Shown here: piece by piece, positions 47,988-57,232 of the stretch
Layout: every line of letters starts with the position of its first letter
How positions within the stretch are numbered: the first letter of the stretch is position 1
Source of the DNA: Parahaliea mediterranea
Lineage (GTDB): Bacteria; Pseudomonadota; Gammaproteobacteria; Pseudomonadales; Halieaceae
NCBI RefSeq assembly: GCF_017255185.1
Contig: NZ_JAFKCZ010000007.1
Coordinates: 269,983-333,982 of the forward strand
Direction of reading: 5' to 3'
Length of the DNA: 64,000 nucleotides
Notes under the pieces: model-generated
The model's input: only the letters and a program-made list of their open reading frames with translations
Databases searched by the model: none
What the model was told of the DNA's origin: nothing
Made by a program: the position numbers and the translations under genes

Positions 47988-49132
47988 TGGGAGCCCCCCC
48001 CCACCCGCTGCATGTAGGCGCGAAACAGGTCGCGGTAGCGCGGCAGGGCCAGCAGGAAGGCGTCGTGGCCCTCGCTGGCCTCGATTTCGGCGTAGCTGAC
48101 CGGCCGGTCGGCGGCGATCAGGGCGTCGACGATTTCCCGCGAGCGCTGCGGCGAGAAACGCCAGTCGGTGGAGAAGGAGATCACCAGGAAACTGCATTTG
48201 GCGCGCGCGAAGGCGGCCACCGGGTCGTCGCCGTACTCCCGGGCGAGGTCGAAGTAATCCAGGGCCCGGGTCATCAGGATGTAGGTGTTGGCGTCGAAGC
48301 TGCCCGAGAACTGGTTGCCCTGGTAGCGCAGGTAGCTCTGCACCTGGAATTCCACCGACTCCTCGTCGCCCCGCTCCAGCGTGCCCGAGCGCAGGTCGCG
48401 GCCGAACTTGTTGGCCATGGCGTCGTCCGAGAGGTAGGTGATATGCCCCACCATCCGCGCCAGCGCCAGGCCCTGGGCCGGCACGCACTCGCGCTCCAGG
48501 TAGCGGCCCTCGCTGAAGTCGGGGTCTGACTGGATGGCGTGGCGGGCGATCTCGTTGAAGGCGATATTCTGGGCGCTGAGTTTCATCGCCGAGGCGATCA
48601 CCACGCAGTGCTCGACCATGTCGGGGTATTCCAGGGCCCAGCGCATCGCCTGCATGCCTCCCAGGCTGCCGCCGATCACCGCCGCCCAGCGCGCGATGCC
48701 CAGGCGGTCGGCCAGCCGTTTCTGGCTGTGCACCCAGTCGCGCACCCGCAGGGGCGGGAAATCGGGGCCCCAGGGGCGGCCGGTGTCGGGATTGGGGGAG
48801 GCGGGTCCGGTGGAGCCGTGGCAGCCGCCGAGGTTGTTCAGGCTGACCACGAAAAAGCGGTCGGTGTCGATGGGCTTGCCAGGGCCGATGCAGGCATTCC
48901 ACCAGCCGGGCTTGCGATCGGCTTCGCTGTGGTAGCCGGCGGCGTGGTGGTGCCCGCTGAGGGCGTGGCAGATCAGCACCGCGTTGGAGCAGTCGTCATT
49001 CAGCGCGCCGTAGGTTTCGTAGACCAGGTCGTAGGGCCCGAAATCGCGGCCGCAGGCCAGGCGCAGGGGCTCCTCGAAATGCTCGGTGCGGGGCTCTACG
49101 ATGCCCAGCGACCGTTCGGTAGGTGCTTCCAT
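47984..49132 (-). CDS. metX: Homoserine O-acyltransferase MetX
   Basis: Alpha/beta-hydrolase-fold enzyme activating homoserine for methionine synthesis, 382 residues. The nucleophile elbow is [14 protein letters not shown] (Ser), the family box [16 protein letters not shown] is present, and [12 protein letters not shown] lies near the oxyanion hole. The acid and base follow toward the C terminus (GHDAFLL contains the His-Asp). Acetyl or succinyl specificity cannot be assigned by eye; gammaproteobacterial MetX-MetW pairs are often succinyltransferases. It is coupled to metW. Confidence 0.94.
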   Translation of the reverse strand: MEAPTERSLGIVEPRTEHFEEPLRLACGRDFGPYDLVYETYGALNDDCSNAVLICHALSGHHHAAGYHSEADRKPGWWNACIGPGKPIDTDRFFVVSLNNLGGCHGSTGPASPNPDTGRPWGPDFPPLRVRDWVHSQKRLADRLGIARWAAVIGGSLGGMQAMRWALEYPDMVEHCVVIASAMKLSAQNIAFNEIARHAIQSDPDFSEGRYLERECVPAQGLALARMVGHITYLSDDAMANKFGRDLRSGTLERGDEESVEFQVQSYLRYQGNQFSGSFDANTYILMTRALDYFDLAREYGDDPVAAFARAKCSFLVISFSTDWRFSPQRSREIVDALIAADRPVSYAEIEASEGHDAFLLALPRYRDLFRAYMQRVGGGSQ

Positions 49133-49139
49133 CGAGCGC

Positions 49140-49727
49140 TCAGATTCCCATTGCCACGCCCATCGGCATACCGGCGCCGGCGGCCATGTGCCCGAGGGCG
49201 ATCTTCAGCACATTGATCAGGATGAACACCAGGATCGGCGAGAAATCCATGCCGCCCATCGGTGGCAGCATCTTGCGGAAGGGTGCCATCACCGGCTCGG
49301 TGATCTGGTGGAGCAGGTACAGGGCGGGGTTGTTGCCGCCCGGCGCCACCCAGCTGAGGATGATCACCGCCAGCAGCGAGAAAAAGTAGATATTGATCAC
49401 CAGCCCCAGTAGTGCGATCAGCGCCCACAGCAGGACCACCGGGTGCAGGATCACCGCGCCGGTTTTCAGGAACAGGATAAAGATGATGCCCAGGCTCTGG
49501 ATCACCAGCGCCAGCACCAGCGAGGACAGGTCGATGCCGCCGAGGCCGGGCAACACGCGGCGCAGGGGCACCACCAGCGGATTGGTGGCCTTGACCAGGA
49601 ACTGGCTGATGGGGTTGTAGAAATCGGCCCGCACCAGCTGCAGCAGGAAGCGCAGCACCATCGCCAGCAGGTAGAGACTGATGGCGGTCTGTAGCAGGTA
49701 GCTGAATATGTCGTTTGCCGCGTTCAT
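49140..49727 (-). CDS. yggT: YggT family membrane protein
   Basis: A 195-residue membrane protein with two YggT repeats, each a pair of hydrophobic helices separated by the sequence [34 protein letters not shown] (first) and [27 protein letters not shown] (second). The family is linked to osmotic shock resistance and envelope processes by genetics only. It lies between proC (18 bases) and metX (7 bases) in the leftward operon. Confidence 0.93.
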   Translation of the reverse strand: MNAANDIFSYLLQTAISLYLLAMVLRFLLQLVRADFYNPISQFLVKATNPLVVPLRRVLPGLGGIDLSSLVLALVIQSLGIIFILFLKTGAVILHPVVLLWALIALLGLVINIYFFSLLAVIILSWVAPGGNNPALYLLHQITEPVMAPFRKMLPPMGGMDFSPILVFILINVLKIALGHMAAGAGMPMGVAMGI

Positions 49728-49745
49728 TGCTATGCCTTTTCCTTG

Positions 49746-50579
49746 CTATCCCATATCCCGGGCCATTTCGACGGCCCGGTTGGCGGCGGCCTGCATCGCG
49801 CGCTTCACGGTGTCGCGCAGGCCGTCGCTCTCGAAACTTTCTATCGCCGCCTGGGTGGTGCCGCCCGGACTGGTCACCCGCCGGCGCAGTTCCACCAGGT
49901 CCGCGTCGCCCTCGATGGCCATGCGCGCCGCGCCGAGGGCGGTTTGCCGGGCCATGGCGGTGGCGGTCTCCCGCTCCAGGCCCAGCTCACAGCCGGCCTC
50001 GATCATCGCCTCCATGAACAGGAAGAAATACGCCGGGCCGCTGCCGGACAGGGCGGTGATGGCGTCCAGCGCCGCTTCGGTGGGCACCCATTCGACGATG
50101 CCGACGGCGCCGAGGATGGTTTCGGCATGGCCGCGCTGGGCCGCGTCCACCCGCGCGTTGGCAAACAGGGCGCTGGCGCCGCAGCCGAGCAGGGCGGGGG
50201 TGTTGGGCATGCAGCGGACGATGGCGGTGCTGTCCCCGAGGCGCGCGCGCATGCTGTCGATGGTAATGCCCGCGGCGATGGAAATCACCAGCGCGCCGGC
50301 CTCGGCCACCGGACCGGCGATGCCTTCCAGGACCTGGGACATCACCTGGGGTTTGACCGCCAGGATGACCACGTCGGCGCCGCTCACCGCCGTCGCGTTG
50401 TCGGTGCTGGTGCGCACCGGCGCGGTTCGCCGCAGGCTTCGCCGCAGGCGCTCCAGGCTCTCGGGCGAGGGGTCGGCGGCGCAAATGGCGTCGGGGGAGT
50501 GCCCGCTTTCCACCAGGCCGCCGATAATGCTGCTGGCCATGTTGCCGGCGCCGATAAAGGCGATGCTGGGTTCGCTCAA
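49746..50579 (-). CDS. proC: Pyrroline-5-carboxylate reductase ProC
   Basis: Last enzyme of proline synthesis, about 277 residues. The NADPH motif IAFIGAGNMASSIIGGLV is at the N terminus; ILAVKPQVMSQVL, RCMPNTPALLGCGASALF, ALSGSGPAYFFLFMEAMIEAG and VTSPGGTTQAAI complete the family set. I propose a TTG start at 50579 (LSEPSIAFIGAGN) because GGAG lies six bases upstream and the length fits; the ATG at 50630 would add 17 unrelated residues and has no ribosome site. Upstream is the 42-bp REP array rather than the yggS gene directly. Confidence 0.88.
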   Translation of the reverse strand: MSEPSIAFIGAGNMASSIIGGLVESGHSPDAICAADPSPESLERLRRSLRRTAPVRTSTDNATAVSGADVVILAVKPQVMSQVLEGIAGPVAEAGALVISIAAGITIDSMRARLGDSTAIVRCMPNTPALLGCGASALFANARVDAAQRGHAETILGAVGIVEWVPTEAALDAITALSGSGPAYFFLFMEAMIEAGCELGLERETATAMARQTALGAARMAIEGDADLVELRRRVTSPGGTTQAAIESFESDGLRDTVKRAMQAAANRAVEMARDMG

Positions 50580-50684
50580 GGGTCGCTCCGTATCTGTGTT
50601 CAATGGTTGGGCGGATTGGGTCGAAGGCATTGCCCGACAATGGCGGGTAGTCTTCTGGCCCTGTTTGGCTGCCGCCGCTGGTCC

Positions 50685-50964
50685 GGTCGACCAAATTCGA
50701 CCCTACGTGGTTGCCGCCACGGGATTGGTCGAATGAATTCGACCCTACGTGGTTGCTGCCACGGGATTGGTCGAATGAATTCGACCCTACATGGTTGCTG
50801 CCACGGGTTTGGTCGAATGAATTCGGCCCTACATGGTCGCTGCCACCGGGTTGGTCGAATGAATTCGGCCCTACGTGGTTGCTGCCACGGGGTTGGTCGA
50901 ATGAATTCGACCCTACATGGCCTCGCTTTGGCGTGTGCCTGTAGGGCCGAATTCATTCGGCCAA
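50685..50964. repeat. Tandem REP array, 42-bp period
   Basis: Reverse-orientation hairpins GGTCGAATGAATTCG(A/G)CC start at 50727, 50769, 50811, 50853 and 50895 with exact 42-bp spacing, preceded by a degenerate unit at 50685 (GGTCGACCAAATTCGACC). The spacer is CTACGTGGTTGCTGCCACGG-like and unrelated to the spacers of the other arrays. A forward copy at 50946-50963 closes the array, so its two ends point inward. Stem covariation is visible: T-A in four units, C at one side in two others. It fills the proC-yggS gap together with 50965-51059, where I see no gene. Confidence 0.94.
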
Positions 50965-51059
50965 TATCGGAGGCCGCGCGCCCGTTGCCGGGGTCACCTA
51001 TGCGTTCGGCAATAGGGTGGAATCCGATGCGGCAGTATACACGCCGCCGCCGGGCAAAA

Positions 51060-51743
51060 TCACCCGCGCGGCCCGAAGATGTCGGTGCCCACGCGCACGA
51101 TGGTGGCGCCCTCGGCGATGGCCGCCTCCAGGTCGCCCGACATGCCCATGGACAGGGTGTCGAGTTGCGGCATGCCCAGTGCCGTCATCGCCTTCCGCAG
51201 GCGGGCGAACGCCGCGCGCTGGGCCGCCGTGTCGCCAGTGGCGGCGGGAATTGCCATCAGTCCCCGCAGTGTCAGCCGGGGCAGCTCGAGTACCGCGGCG
51301 GCCAGTTCCGGCAGGGCGTCGAGGTCGGCGCCGGACTTGCTGTCCTCCCCCGAGATATTCACCTGCAGGCACACCTGCAGCGGCGGCAGGTTGTCGGGGC
51401 GCTGCTCGCTGAGGCGGCGGGCGACTTTCAGCCGGTCGACGCTGTGCACCCAGTCGAAGTGCCCGGCGATGGCCCGGGTCTTGTTGGACTGGATCGGGCC
51501 GATGAAGTGCCAGGTCAAGGGCAAATCGCGCAGCGCCTCGATCTTGTCCAGCGCTTCCTGCAGGTAGTTCTCGCCGAACTGGTCGAGCCCCAGCGCGGCG
51601 GCTTCGCGAATGTCCGCCGCGGGGCGCGTCTTGCTCACCGCCAGCACGGTGATGTCCGCGGGGTCGCGCTCGCAATTCTGGGCGGCCCGGCTTACTCTAT
51701 CCAGCAGTTTTGCTATATTGTCGTGAAGTTGTCGCTCGCTCAT
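51060..51743 (-). CDS. yggS: YggS/PLPBP family PLP homeostasis protein
   Basis: Non-catalytic PLP-binding TIM-barrel protein of 227 residues that buffers vitamin B6. The cofactor lysine is in ITVLAVSKTRPAADI; other blocks are FGENYLQEALDKI, WHFIGPIQSNKTRAIA, VNISGEDSKSG, LRGLMAIPA and SMGMSGDLEAAIAEGATIVRVGTDIFGPR at the C terminus. ATG 51743 begins MSERQLHDNIAKLLDR. It is divergent from pilT, as in Pseudomonas. Confidence 0.96.
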   Translation of the reverse strand: MSERQLHDNIAKLLDRVSRAAQNCERDPADITVLAVSKTRPAADIREAAALGLDQFGENYLQEALDKIEALRDLPLTWHFIGPIQSNKTRAIAGHFDWVHSVDRLKVARRLSEQRPDNLPPLQVCLQVNISGEDSKSGADLDALPELAAAVLELPRLTLRGLMAIPAATGDTAAQRAAFARLRKAMTALGMPQLDTLSMGMSGDLEAAIAEGATIVRVGTDIFGPRG

Positions 51744-51860
51744 GGGGCGAATAGTAGCCGAAGCGGCACCAAGAAAAACAGCGCCGGCATGTAGTCGGTG
51801 CAATCGGCCGGAGTGGCCCCGGGGTGGGGCGGACACCTGGCCAGCCAGGGGAGGGGATCG

Positions 51861-52895
51861 GTGGATATAACAGAACTGCTTGCATTCAGCGCCAAACAGG
51901 GGGCTTCCGACCTCCACTTGTCCGCCGGCCTGCCTCCCATGATTCGTGTCGACGGCGATGTGCGTCGTATCAACCTGCCACCGATGGATCACAAGCAGGT
52001 GCACGATCTCATCTACGACATCATGAACGACAAGCAGCGCAAGGACTACGAGGAGTTCCTGGAAACCGACTTCTCCTTCGAGGTCCCCGGCGTGGCCCGC
52101 TTCCGGGTCAACGCCTTCAACCAGAACCGCGGCGCCGGCGCGGTGTTCCGCACCATTCCCTCCAAGGTACTGACCATGGAGGACCTGGGCATGGGCCAGG
52201 TGTTCCGCGATATCGCCATGATGCCGCGCGGCCTGGTGCTGGTCACCGGCCCCACCGGCTCGGGCAAGTCCACTACCCTGGCGGCGATGATGGACTACAT
52301 CAACGACAACAAATACGAGCACGTCCTGACCATCGAGGACCCGATCGAATTCGTGCACGAGAGCAAAAAGTGCCTGGTCAACCAGCGCGAGGTGCACCGC
52401 GATACCCTGGGTTTCGCCGAGGCCCTGCGCTCGGCCCTGCGCGAGGACCCGGATATCATCCTGGTGGGCGAGATGCGCGACCTGGAGACCATCCGCCTGG
52501 CCCTGACCGCGGCGGAAACCGGGCACCTGGTGTTCGGCACCCTGCACACCACCTCGGCCGCCAAGACCATCGACCGGGTAGTGGATGTATTCCCCGCGGC
52601 CGAAAAAGCCATGGTGCGCTCCATGCTCTCCGAATCGCTGCAGGCGGTGGTGTCACAAACCCTGATGAAACGCGCCACCGGCGGCCGGGTGGCGGCGCAC
52701 GAAATCATGCGCGGCACCTCGGCCATTCGCAACCTGATTCGCGAGGACAAGGTGGCGCAGATGTACTCGGCGATCCAGACCGGCCAGGCCCTGGGCATGC
52801 AGACCATGGACCAGTGCCTGCACGATCTGGTGGAGAAGCGCGTGATCACCCGGGAAGTGGCCCGCGAGAAAGCGCGCATGCCGGAGAATTTCTAG
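51861..52895 (+). CDS. pilT: Type IV pilus retraction ATPase PilT
   Basis: Hexameric cytoplasmic ATPase that powers pilus retraction and twitching, 344 residues. Starting at GTG 51861 gives (M)DITELLAFSAKQGASDLHLS, matching Pseudomonas PilT from its first residue; GAGGGG lies just upstream. Walker A is GPTGSGKSTTLAAMMD (about 130-145), the Asp box TIEDPIEFVHESKKC, the His box and the PilT-specific AIRNLIREDKV are present. It ends MPENF as in Pseudomonas. An earlier in-frame start at 51798 is not supported. Confidence 0.97.
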   Translation: MDITELLAFSAKQGASDLHLSAGLPPMIRVDGDVRRINLPPMDHKQVHDLIYDIMNDKQRKDYEEFLETDFSFEVPGVARFRVNAFNQNRGAGAVFRTIPSKVLTMEDLGMGQVFRDIAMMPRGLVLVTGPTGSGKSTTLAAMMDYINDNKYEHVLTIEDPIEFVHESKKCLVNQREVHRDTLGFAEALRSALREDPDIILVGEMRDLETIRLALTAAETGHLVFGTLHTTSAAKTIDRVVDVFPAAEKAMVRSMLSESLQAVVSQTLMKRATGGRVAAHEIMRGTSAIRNLIREDKVAQMYSAIQTGQALGMQTMDQCLHDLVEKRVITREVAREKARMPENF

Positions 52896-53014
52896 GGTCT
52901 CGCCCCGCCGGCGGCTTGCGCGCGATTGGCGCGCGTTGCATCGGGGCCGAATTTTAATGGCGGCAACAATCGACTGACGAGTGCCGTCCCCGGGGACTGG
53001 CTGGGAGGTGGGAA

Positions 53015-54154
53015 GTGAATATCGAGCACTTGCTGGAGCGTGTGGTCAGGGAGAACGCCTCCGACGGCTTTATCACCGCCGGCGCGGCGCCCTGCATCAA
53101 GGTGAACGGCCAGCTCTACCCCATCGCCGACCAGGTGCTGGGCAGCGAGGAGGCGCGGGAGCTGGTGTTGTCGACCATGAACGACCAGCAGCGGGCCGAG
53201 TTTGTCGAGCACCACGAGGCCAATTTCGCGATATCCAGCGGCGAGCTCGGGCGCTTCCGGGTCAGCGCCTTCATGCAGCGGGGGAGCTACGGGCTGGTGC
53301 TGCGGCGCATCAAGACCGAAATCCCGACCATTGAGGAGCTGGGCCTGCCGCCGATCGTCAAGGACCTGGCCATGACCCAGCGCGGGCTGGTGATATTCGT
53401 CGGCGCCACCGGCACCGGCAAGACCACCTCCCTGGCCAGCATGGTGGGGCACCGCAACCGGCACAGCCGCGGCCACATCATCAGCATCGAGGACCCGATC
53501 GAATTCCTCCACGAGCATGCCGGCTGTCTCATTACCCAGCGCGAGGTGGGTGTCGACACCGAGAACTTCGACGTGGCCCTGCGCAACTCCCTGCGCCAGG
53601 CGCCGGACGTGATCCTGATCGGCGAGGTGCGCTCGGCGGAGACCATGACTCAGGCCCTGGCTTTCGCCGAAACCGGCCACCTCTGCCTCTGCACCCTTCA
53701 CGCCAACAACGCCAACCAGGCCCTGGATCGCATCCAGAGCTTTTTCCCGGCGGAGTTGCACAACCAGGTGTGGATGGACCTGTCGCTAAACCTGAAGGCG
53801 ATGGTGGCCCAGCAACTGCTGCCGCGCAAGGACGGCAAGGGCCTGACCCCGGTCGTGGAAATCCTGCTCAACTCGCCGCTGATCCAGGATTACATCCGCA
53901 AGGGCGAGGTACACCTGATCAAGGAGGTGATGGCGAAGTCCGGCGAACTCGGCATGCAGACCCTCGACCAGTCACTGTTCGCGGCCTACAACGAGGGCCG
54001 GATCACTCCGGAGGAGGCCATTCGCTACGCCGACTCCTCCAACGACGTGCGCCTGATGATCAAAATGCACGAACGCGGCCAGTTCAGCCTGGACGAAACC
54101 GAGGGCCTGAGCTACGACGATGCCGACAAGGGTAGCCACCGCTTCGGGCGCTGA
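53015..54154 (+). CDS. pilU: PilT paralogue PilU
   Basis: Second retraction ATPase, 379 residues, starting with GTG 53015 behind GGGAGG. It begins MNIEHLLERVVRENASDGFITAGAAPCIKVNG and contains Walker A GATGTGKTTSLASMVG, SIEDPIEFLHEHAGC and LCTLHANNANQALDRI. PilU works only together with PilT, increasing retraction force. The acidic Ser/His-rich tail (GLSYDDADKGSHRFGR) is typical. It follows pilT by 119 bases and converges with ruvX. Confidence 0.96.
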   Translation: MNIEHLLERVVRENASDGFITAGAAPCIKVNGQLYPIADQVLGSEEARELVLSTMNDQQRAEFVEHHEANFAISSGELGRFRVSAFMQRGSYGLVLRRIKTEIPTIEELGLPPIVKDLAMTQRGLVIFVGATGTGKTTSLASMVGHRNRHSRGHIISIEDPIEFLHEHAGCLITQREVGVDTENFDVALRNSLRQAPDVILIGEVRSAETMTQALAFAETGHLCLCTLHANNANQALDRIQSFFPAELHNQVWMDLSLNLKAMVAQQLLPRKDGKGLTPVVEILLNSPLIQDYIRKGEVHLIKEVMAKSGELGMQTLDQSLFAAYNEGRITPEEAIRYADSSNDVRLMIKMHERGQFSLDETEGLSYDDADKGSHRFGR

Positions 54155-54166
54155 GCGCCACGGCAG

Positions 54167-54607
54167 TCAGTCGGACCTGAGCCCGCGCTCCCGCAGCCAG
54201 GTTTGCAGGATCAGCTCGGCGGCGTAGCTGTCCACCGGCCGCGCCTTGTAGTCGCCCCGGTGGCCGCGTTCGCGCTGCTGTTCCTTGGCTTCGAAACTGC
54301 TCAGGCGCTCGTCCGCCAGCTCCACCGGCAGGCCCAGCCGGCCGTGCAGGCGACGGGCGAATTTGCCCGCCCGCGCGCTGAGTTCGCTGTTGCTGCCGTC
54401 CATGTTGAGCGGTTCCCCCACCACCAGGACGTCCGGTTGCCATTCGGCGACCAGGGAGCCCAGCGCCGTCCAGTCGGGCACGCCGTCCCGGGCCGGCAGG
54501 GTGGTCAGTGGCTGGGTGGTGCCCAGCAGGCAATTGCCCACGGCCACGCCGATCTGGCGCAGGCCATAGTCGAAGGCCATGGCGGTGTTGATAGCGGTTT
54601 TTGGCAA
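54167..54607 (-). CDS. ruvX: Putative Holliday junction resolvase RuvX (YqgF)
   Basis: RNase H-fold protein of 146 residues. AMAFDYGLRQIGVAVGN (first catalytic Asp), VVGEPLNMDG and LVDERLSSFEAKEQ (Glu/Asp of the second and third strands) match the YqgF family, linked to pre-16S rRNA 5' maturation and possible junction resolution. It is 17 bases downstream of yqgE in the usual yqgE-ruvX order. Confidence 0.95.
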   Translation of the reverse strand: MPKTAINTAMAFDYGLRQIGVAVGNCLLGTTQPLTTLPARDGVPDWTALGSLVAEWQPDVLVVGEPLNMDGSNSELSARAGKFARRLHGRLGLPVELADERLSSFEAKEQQRERGHRGDYKARPVDSYAAELILQTWLRERGLRSD

Positions 54608-54624
54608 GGTGACTGTCGCGTGAA

Positions 54625-55215
54625 TCAGGCGTGGCCCGCCTGGTTGGAAATGAGGTTCATATCGATGCCCAGTTGCGCGGCGGCGGCGGCCAGCCGGCGC
54701 TGGTGGGGAGTGGAAAAGATGATATCGCTATTGGCGGGCAGGGTCAGCCAGCTGTTCTCCGCCAGTTCCTGTTCCAGCTGCCCGGCCGACCAGCCGGCGT
54801 AGCCCAGGGCGATCAGGTAGTCCCGCGGTCCCTCGCCGGCGGCGATGGCGCGCAGGATATCCCGGGAGGTGGTCAGGGATATTTCGCCGGTGACCCGCAT
54901 GCTGGCCTCCCAGCGCTTGGCGGGTTCCCGGTGCAGCACGAAGCCGTGGTCGATCTGCACCGGCCCGCCGGCCATGACCGGCGTCTCGCTGAAGTCGTCG
55001 GTGGCCTCGATCTGCAGGTGATCGAAAATTTCCGCCACGCTCAAATCCAGTGCCTGGTTGATCACGATGCCCATCGCGCCGCTTTCGCCGTGCTCGCAAA
55101 TATAGGTGATGCTCTGGCAGAAGATGCCCTCGGTCAGGGTGGGCATGGCCAGCAGGAAGTGATTGCGAAGGCAATCCCCGCTGCGGGACGTATTGGCTGA
55201 CAGGGGTGTGGGCAT
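54625..55215 (-). CDS. yqgE: YqgE/AlgH family protein
   Basis: A 196-residue protein of the YqgE/AlgH family. After a short head it reads LRNHFLLAMPTLTEGIFCQSITYICEHGESGAMGIVINQ, the diagnostic block, then VMAGGPVQIDHGFVLH and YAGWSAGQLEQELAENSWLTLPA. In Pseudomonas AlgH affects alginate and virulence gene regulation; molecular function is unresolved. I prefer ATG 55215; ATG 55275 would add 20 residues with no ribosome site. Confidence 0.92.
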   Translation of the reverse strand: MPTPLSANTSRSGDCLRNHFLLAMPTLTEGIFCQSITYICEHGESGAMGIVINQALDLSVAEIFDHLQIEATDDFSETPVMAGGPVQIDHGFVLHREPAKRWEASMRVTGEISLTTSRDILRAIAAGEGPRDYLIALGYAGWSAGQLEQELAENSWLTLPANSDIIFSTPHQRRLAAAAAQLGIDMNLISNQAGHA

Positions 55216-55295
55216 GGTGCTTGTACGGTGACCTCGGTTGGCTGGGGCTATCTTGCTTGGCTTGGGGCTATCCATGTAGGGCTAAACGGAAGGCC

Positions 55296-56162
55296 CTAGC
55301 CTGAGCTTAGCCGGTTTTCCTGGAATTGCCACGTGCGGATGATCTCCAGCTTGTCCGCCGTGGCCCGCAGTTCCGGTGGGAAGGGGGCGTAGGGCGCGGC
55401 CATGCGCACGATTTTGATGGCGGCTTCGTCGAGCAGTGCGTAGCCGGAGGAGGACAGCACGCGAATGTCCTCCAGCTGGCCGGAGTAATCGATCACCACC
55501 AGCAGTCGCAGGCTGCCGTATATCCCGTAGCGCACCGAGGCTTCGGGGTAGTAGCGATTGCCCACCGCCTCCACCCGCTGGCGCCAGTCGTGCAGGTAGG
55601 CGGCATCGATCGAGGCCTGTGTCGACAGCGAGGTCAGGCGGCGCACCCGGGGCAGGTTGGAATAGGCCCGGGACTGCTCGTCGAGGGCCGCCTCGAGTTC
55701 GGCCAACTCGCGGGTCAACGGGTCCGCGGAGGGGTCGATGCCCTGCATGGCGGGGTCCACGAGTTCGCGGGCGTCCCGTTCCGTCGCCTGCCGGCGTTCG
55801 GCGGCGGCACGGGTGGCGAGACTGCGTTCGCGGCGCTGGCTGGAGGGCTGATCGCCACGGGGTAGGAGCGTGGGTTGCGGGGGGCCGGGATTGACCCGTG
55901 GCGTGCTCGCCCGGGCGCTCACCTCGGTGTGTTCGGAGCGGTCGCCGCTACCGAGCTGGTTGGCCTGGGCGAAATGGCTGGCGTCCTCCGGTGTTTGCGC
56001 GGCGGGCTGACGGGCCAGGGTCACGTCGATCTGCGGGCGATACGGAGCTTGTCCGCCGGTGTCGAAGGACACCCCCAGCACCAGCGCGCCGTGCAGCAGC
56101 AGGGCGACCAGCAGCGCCGTGCGCAGGCGCCGGTCCGGTTGGCCGCGGCGAGTCACATCCAT
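55296..56162 (-). CDS. tonB: TonB family energy-transducing protein
   Basis: A 288-residue inner-membrane protein with one N-terminal anchor (LRTALLVALLLHGALVLGVSF, containing the conserved His) and a C-terminal TonB domain (about 200-288: YYPEASVRYGIYGSLRLLVVIDYSGQLEDIRVLSSSGYALLDEAAI-type). The central region is Gln/Arg/Ala-rich and not the usual Pro-Lys/Pro-Glu spacer. This and its place between gshB and yqgE match Pseudomonas TonB3, which is connected with twitching motility rather than iron uptake. Presence of pilT and pilU nearby fits, but the role here is inference. exbB-exbD are not in the window. Confidence 0.88.
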   Translation of the reverse strand: MDVTRRGQPDRRLRTALLVALLLHGALVLGVSFDTGGQAPYRPQIDVTLARQPAAQTPEDASHFAQANQLGSGDRSEHTEVSARASTPRVNPGPPQPTLLPRGDQPSSQRRERSLATRAAAERRQATERDARELVDPAMQGIDPSADPLTRELAELEAALDEQSRAYSNLPRVRRLTSLSTQASIDAAYLHDWRQRVEAVGNRYYPEASVRYGIYGSLRLLVVIDYSGQLEDIRVLSSSGYALLDEAAIKIVRMAAPYAPFPPELRATADKLEIIRTWQFQENRLSSG

Positions 56163-56172
56163 CCCCGAATGA

Positions 56173-57126
56173 TTATCTGTTTCTCAGTTTGCCCTCTATA
56201 CAATCCATCAGCTCGCCGCCGATGTCCAGGCCGCACTGGTCGTCGATTTCGCGCACGCAGGTGGGGCTGGTGACGTTGATTTCGGTGAGGTAGTCGCCGA
56301 TGACGTCCAGGCCCACGAACAACAAGCCGCGTTCGCGCAGGGAGGGTCCCACGCGCTCCGCGATCTCGCGGTCGCGGGCCGACAGCGGTTGCGCGCGGCC
56401 GGTGCCCCCCGCCGCCAGGTTGCCGCGGGTCTCGCCGACCAGGGGCACCCGCGCCAGGCAGTGGGACACCGGTTCGCCGTCGATCATCAGGATGCGCTTG
56501 TCGCCGTCGACGATCTGCGGGATGTAGCGTTGGGCCATGATCGAGCGGCGGCCGTGATCGGTGAGGGTCTCCAGGATCACGCTGAGGTTCGGGTCGTCTT
56601 TTTTCACGCGGAAAATCGAGCTGCCGCCCATGCCGTCCAGGGGCTTGTAGATCGCGTCCTCGTGCTCGCGGTGGAAATCGCGCAGGCGGGCCGCGTCGGC
56701 GCTGACCAGTACCGGCGGACAGCACTCGGGGAACTGGGTGGCGAACACTTTCTCGTTGCAGTCGCGCAGGCTCTGGCAGCGGTTGACGATCAGGGTGCCG
56801 CGGCGCTCCGCCGCCTCGAGGATGTAGGTGTTGTAGATGTACTCGTTGTCGAAGGGCGGGTCCTTGCGCATCAGGATCACGTCCAGGTCCGCCAGCGAGC
56901 TGTCCCCGGTATCGCCCAGGTCGTACCAGTTCTCCGGGTCGCGGAATACCGTGAGGCGGGCCATCCTCGCCCGGGGCTCTCCCTGTTCCAGGTAGAGGTC
57001 GGCGGGCTCCATGTAGTAGAGCTGCCAGTCGCGCGCCTGGGCGGCCCACAGCATGGCCAGGGTGGTGTCTTTCTTGAAGTTGATGTTGGCGATGGGGTCC
57101 ATCACCACGCCGAGCTTGATAGTCAT
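56173..57126 (-). CDS. gshB: Glutathione synthetase GshB
   Basis: ATP-grasp ligase joining glycine to gamma-glutamylcysteine, 317 residues. It begins MTIKLGVVMDPIANINFKKDTTLAML and contains VILMRKDPPFDNEYIYNTYIL, the glycine-rich loop PLDGMGGSSIFRVK, and the ATP/metal site FVGLDVIGDYLTEINVTSPTC. It is 10 bases upstream of tonB. In Pseudomonas the chemotaxis-like pilG cluster lies on the other side; here it is replaced by a thioesterase and rsmE. Confidence 0.97.
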   Translation of the reverse strand: MTIKLGVVMDPIANINFKKDTTLAMLWAAQARDWQLYYMEPADLYLEQGEPRARMARLTVFRDPENWYDLGDTGDSSLADLDVILMRKDPPFDNEYIYNTYILEAAERRGTLIVNRCQSLRDCNEKVFATQFPECCPPVLVSADAARLRDFHREHEDAIYKPLDGMGGSSIFRVKKDDPNLSVILETLTDHGRRSIMAQRYIPQIVDGDKRILMIDGEPVSHCLARVPLVGETRGNLAAGGTGRAQPLSARDREIAERVGPSLRERGLLFVGLDVIGDYLTEINVTSPTCVREIDDQCGLDIGGELMDCIEGKLRNR

Positions 57127-57232
57127 GATTGCGTACCGCGATGTCCGTGGGGGAGGGCGAGCCCTAAACTACGCAATGCCCGTGAGCTGTGCAAGTGCGG
57201 GCTCCTGTGGGGCGCGGCATCGCGTGCCCGGC

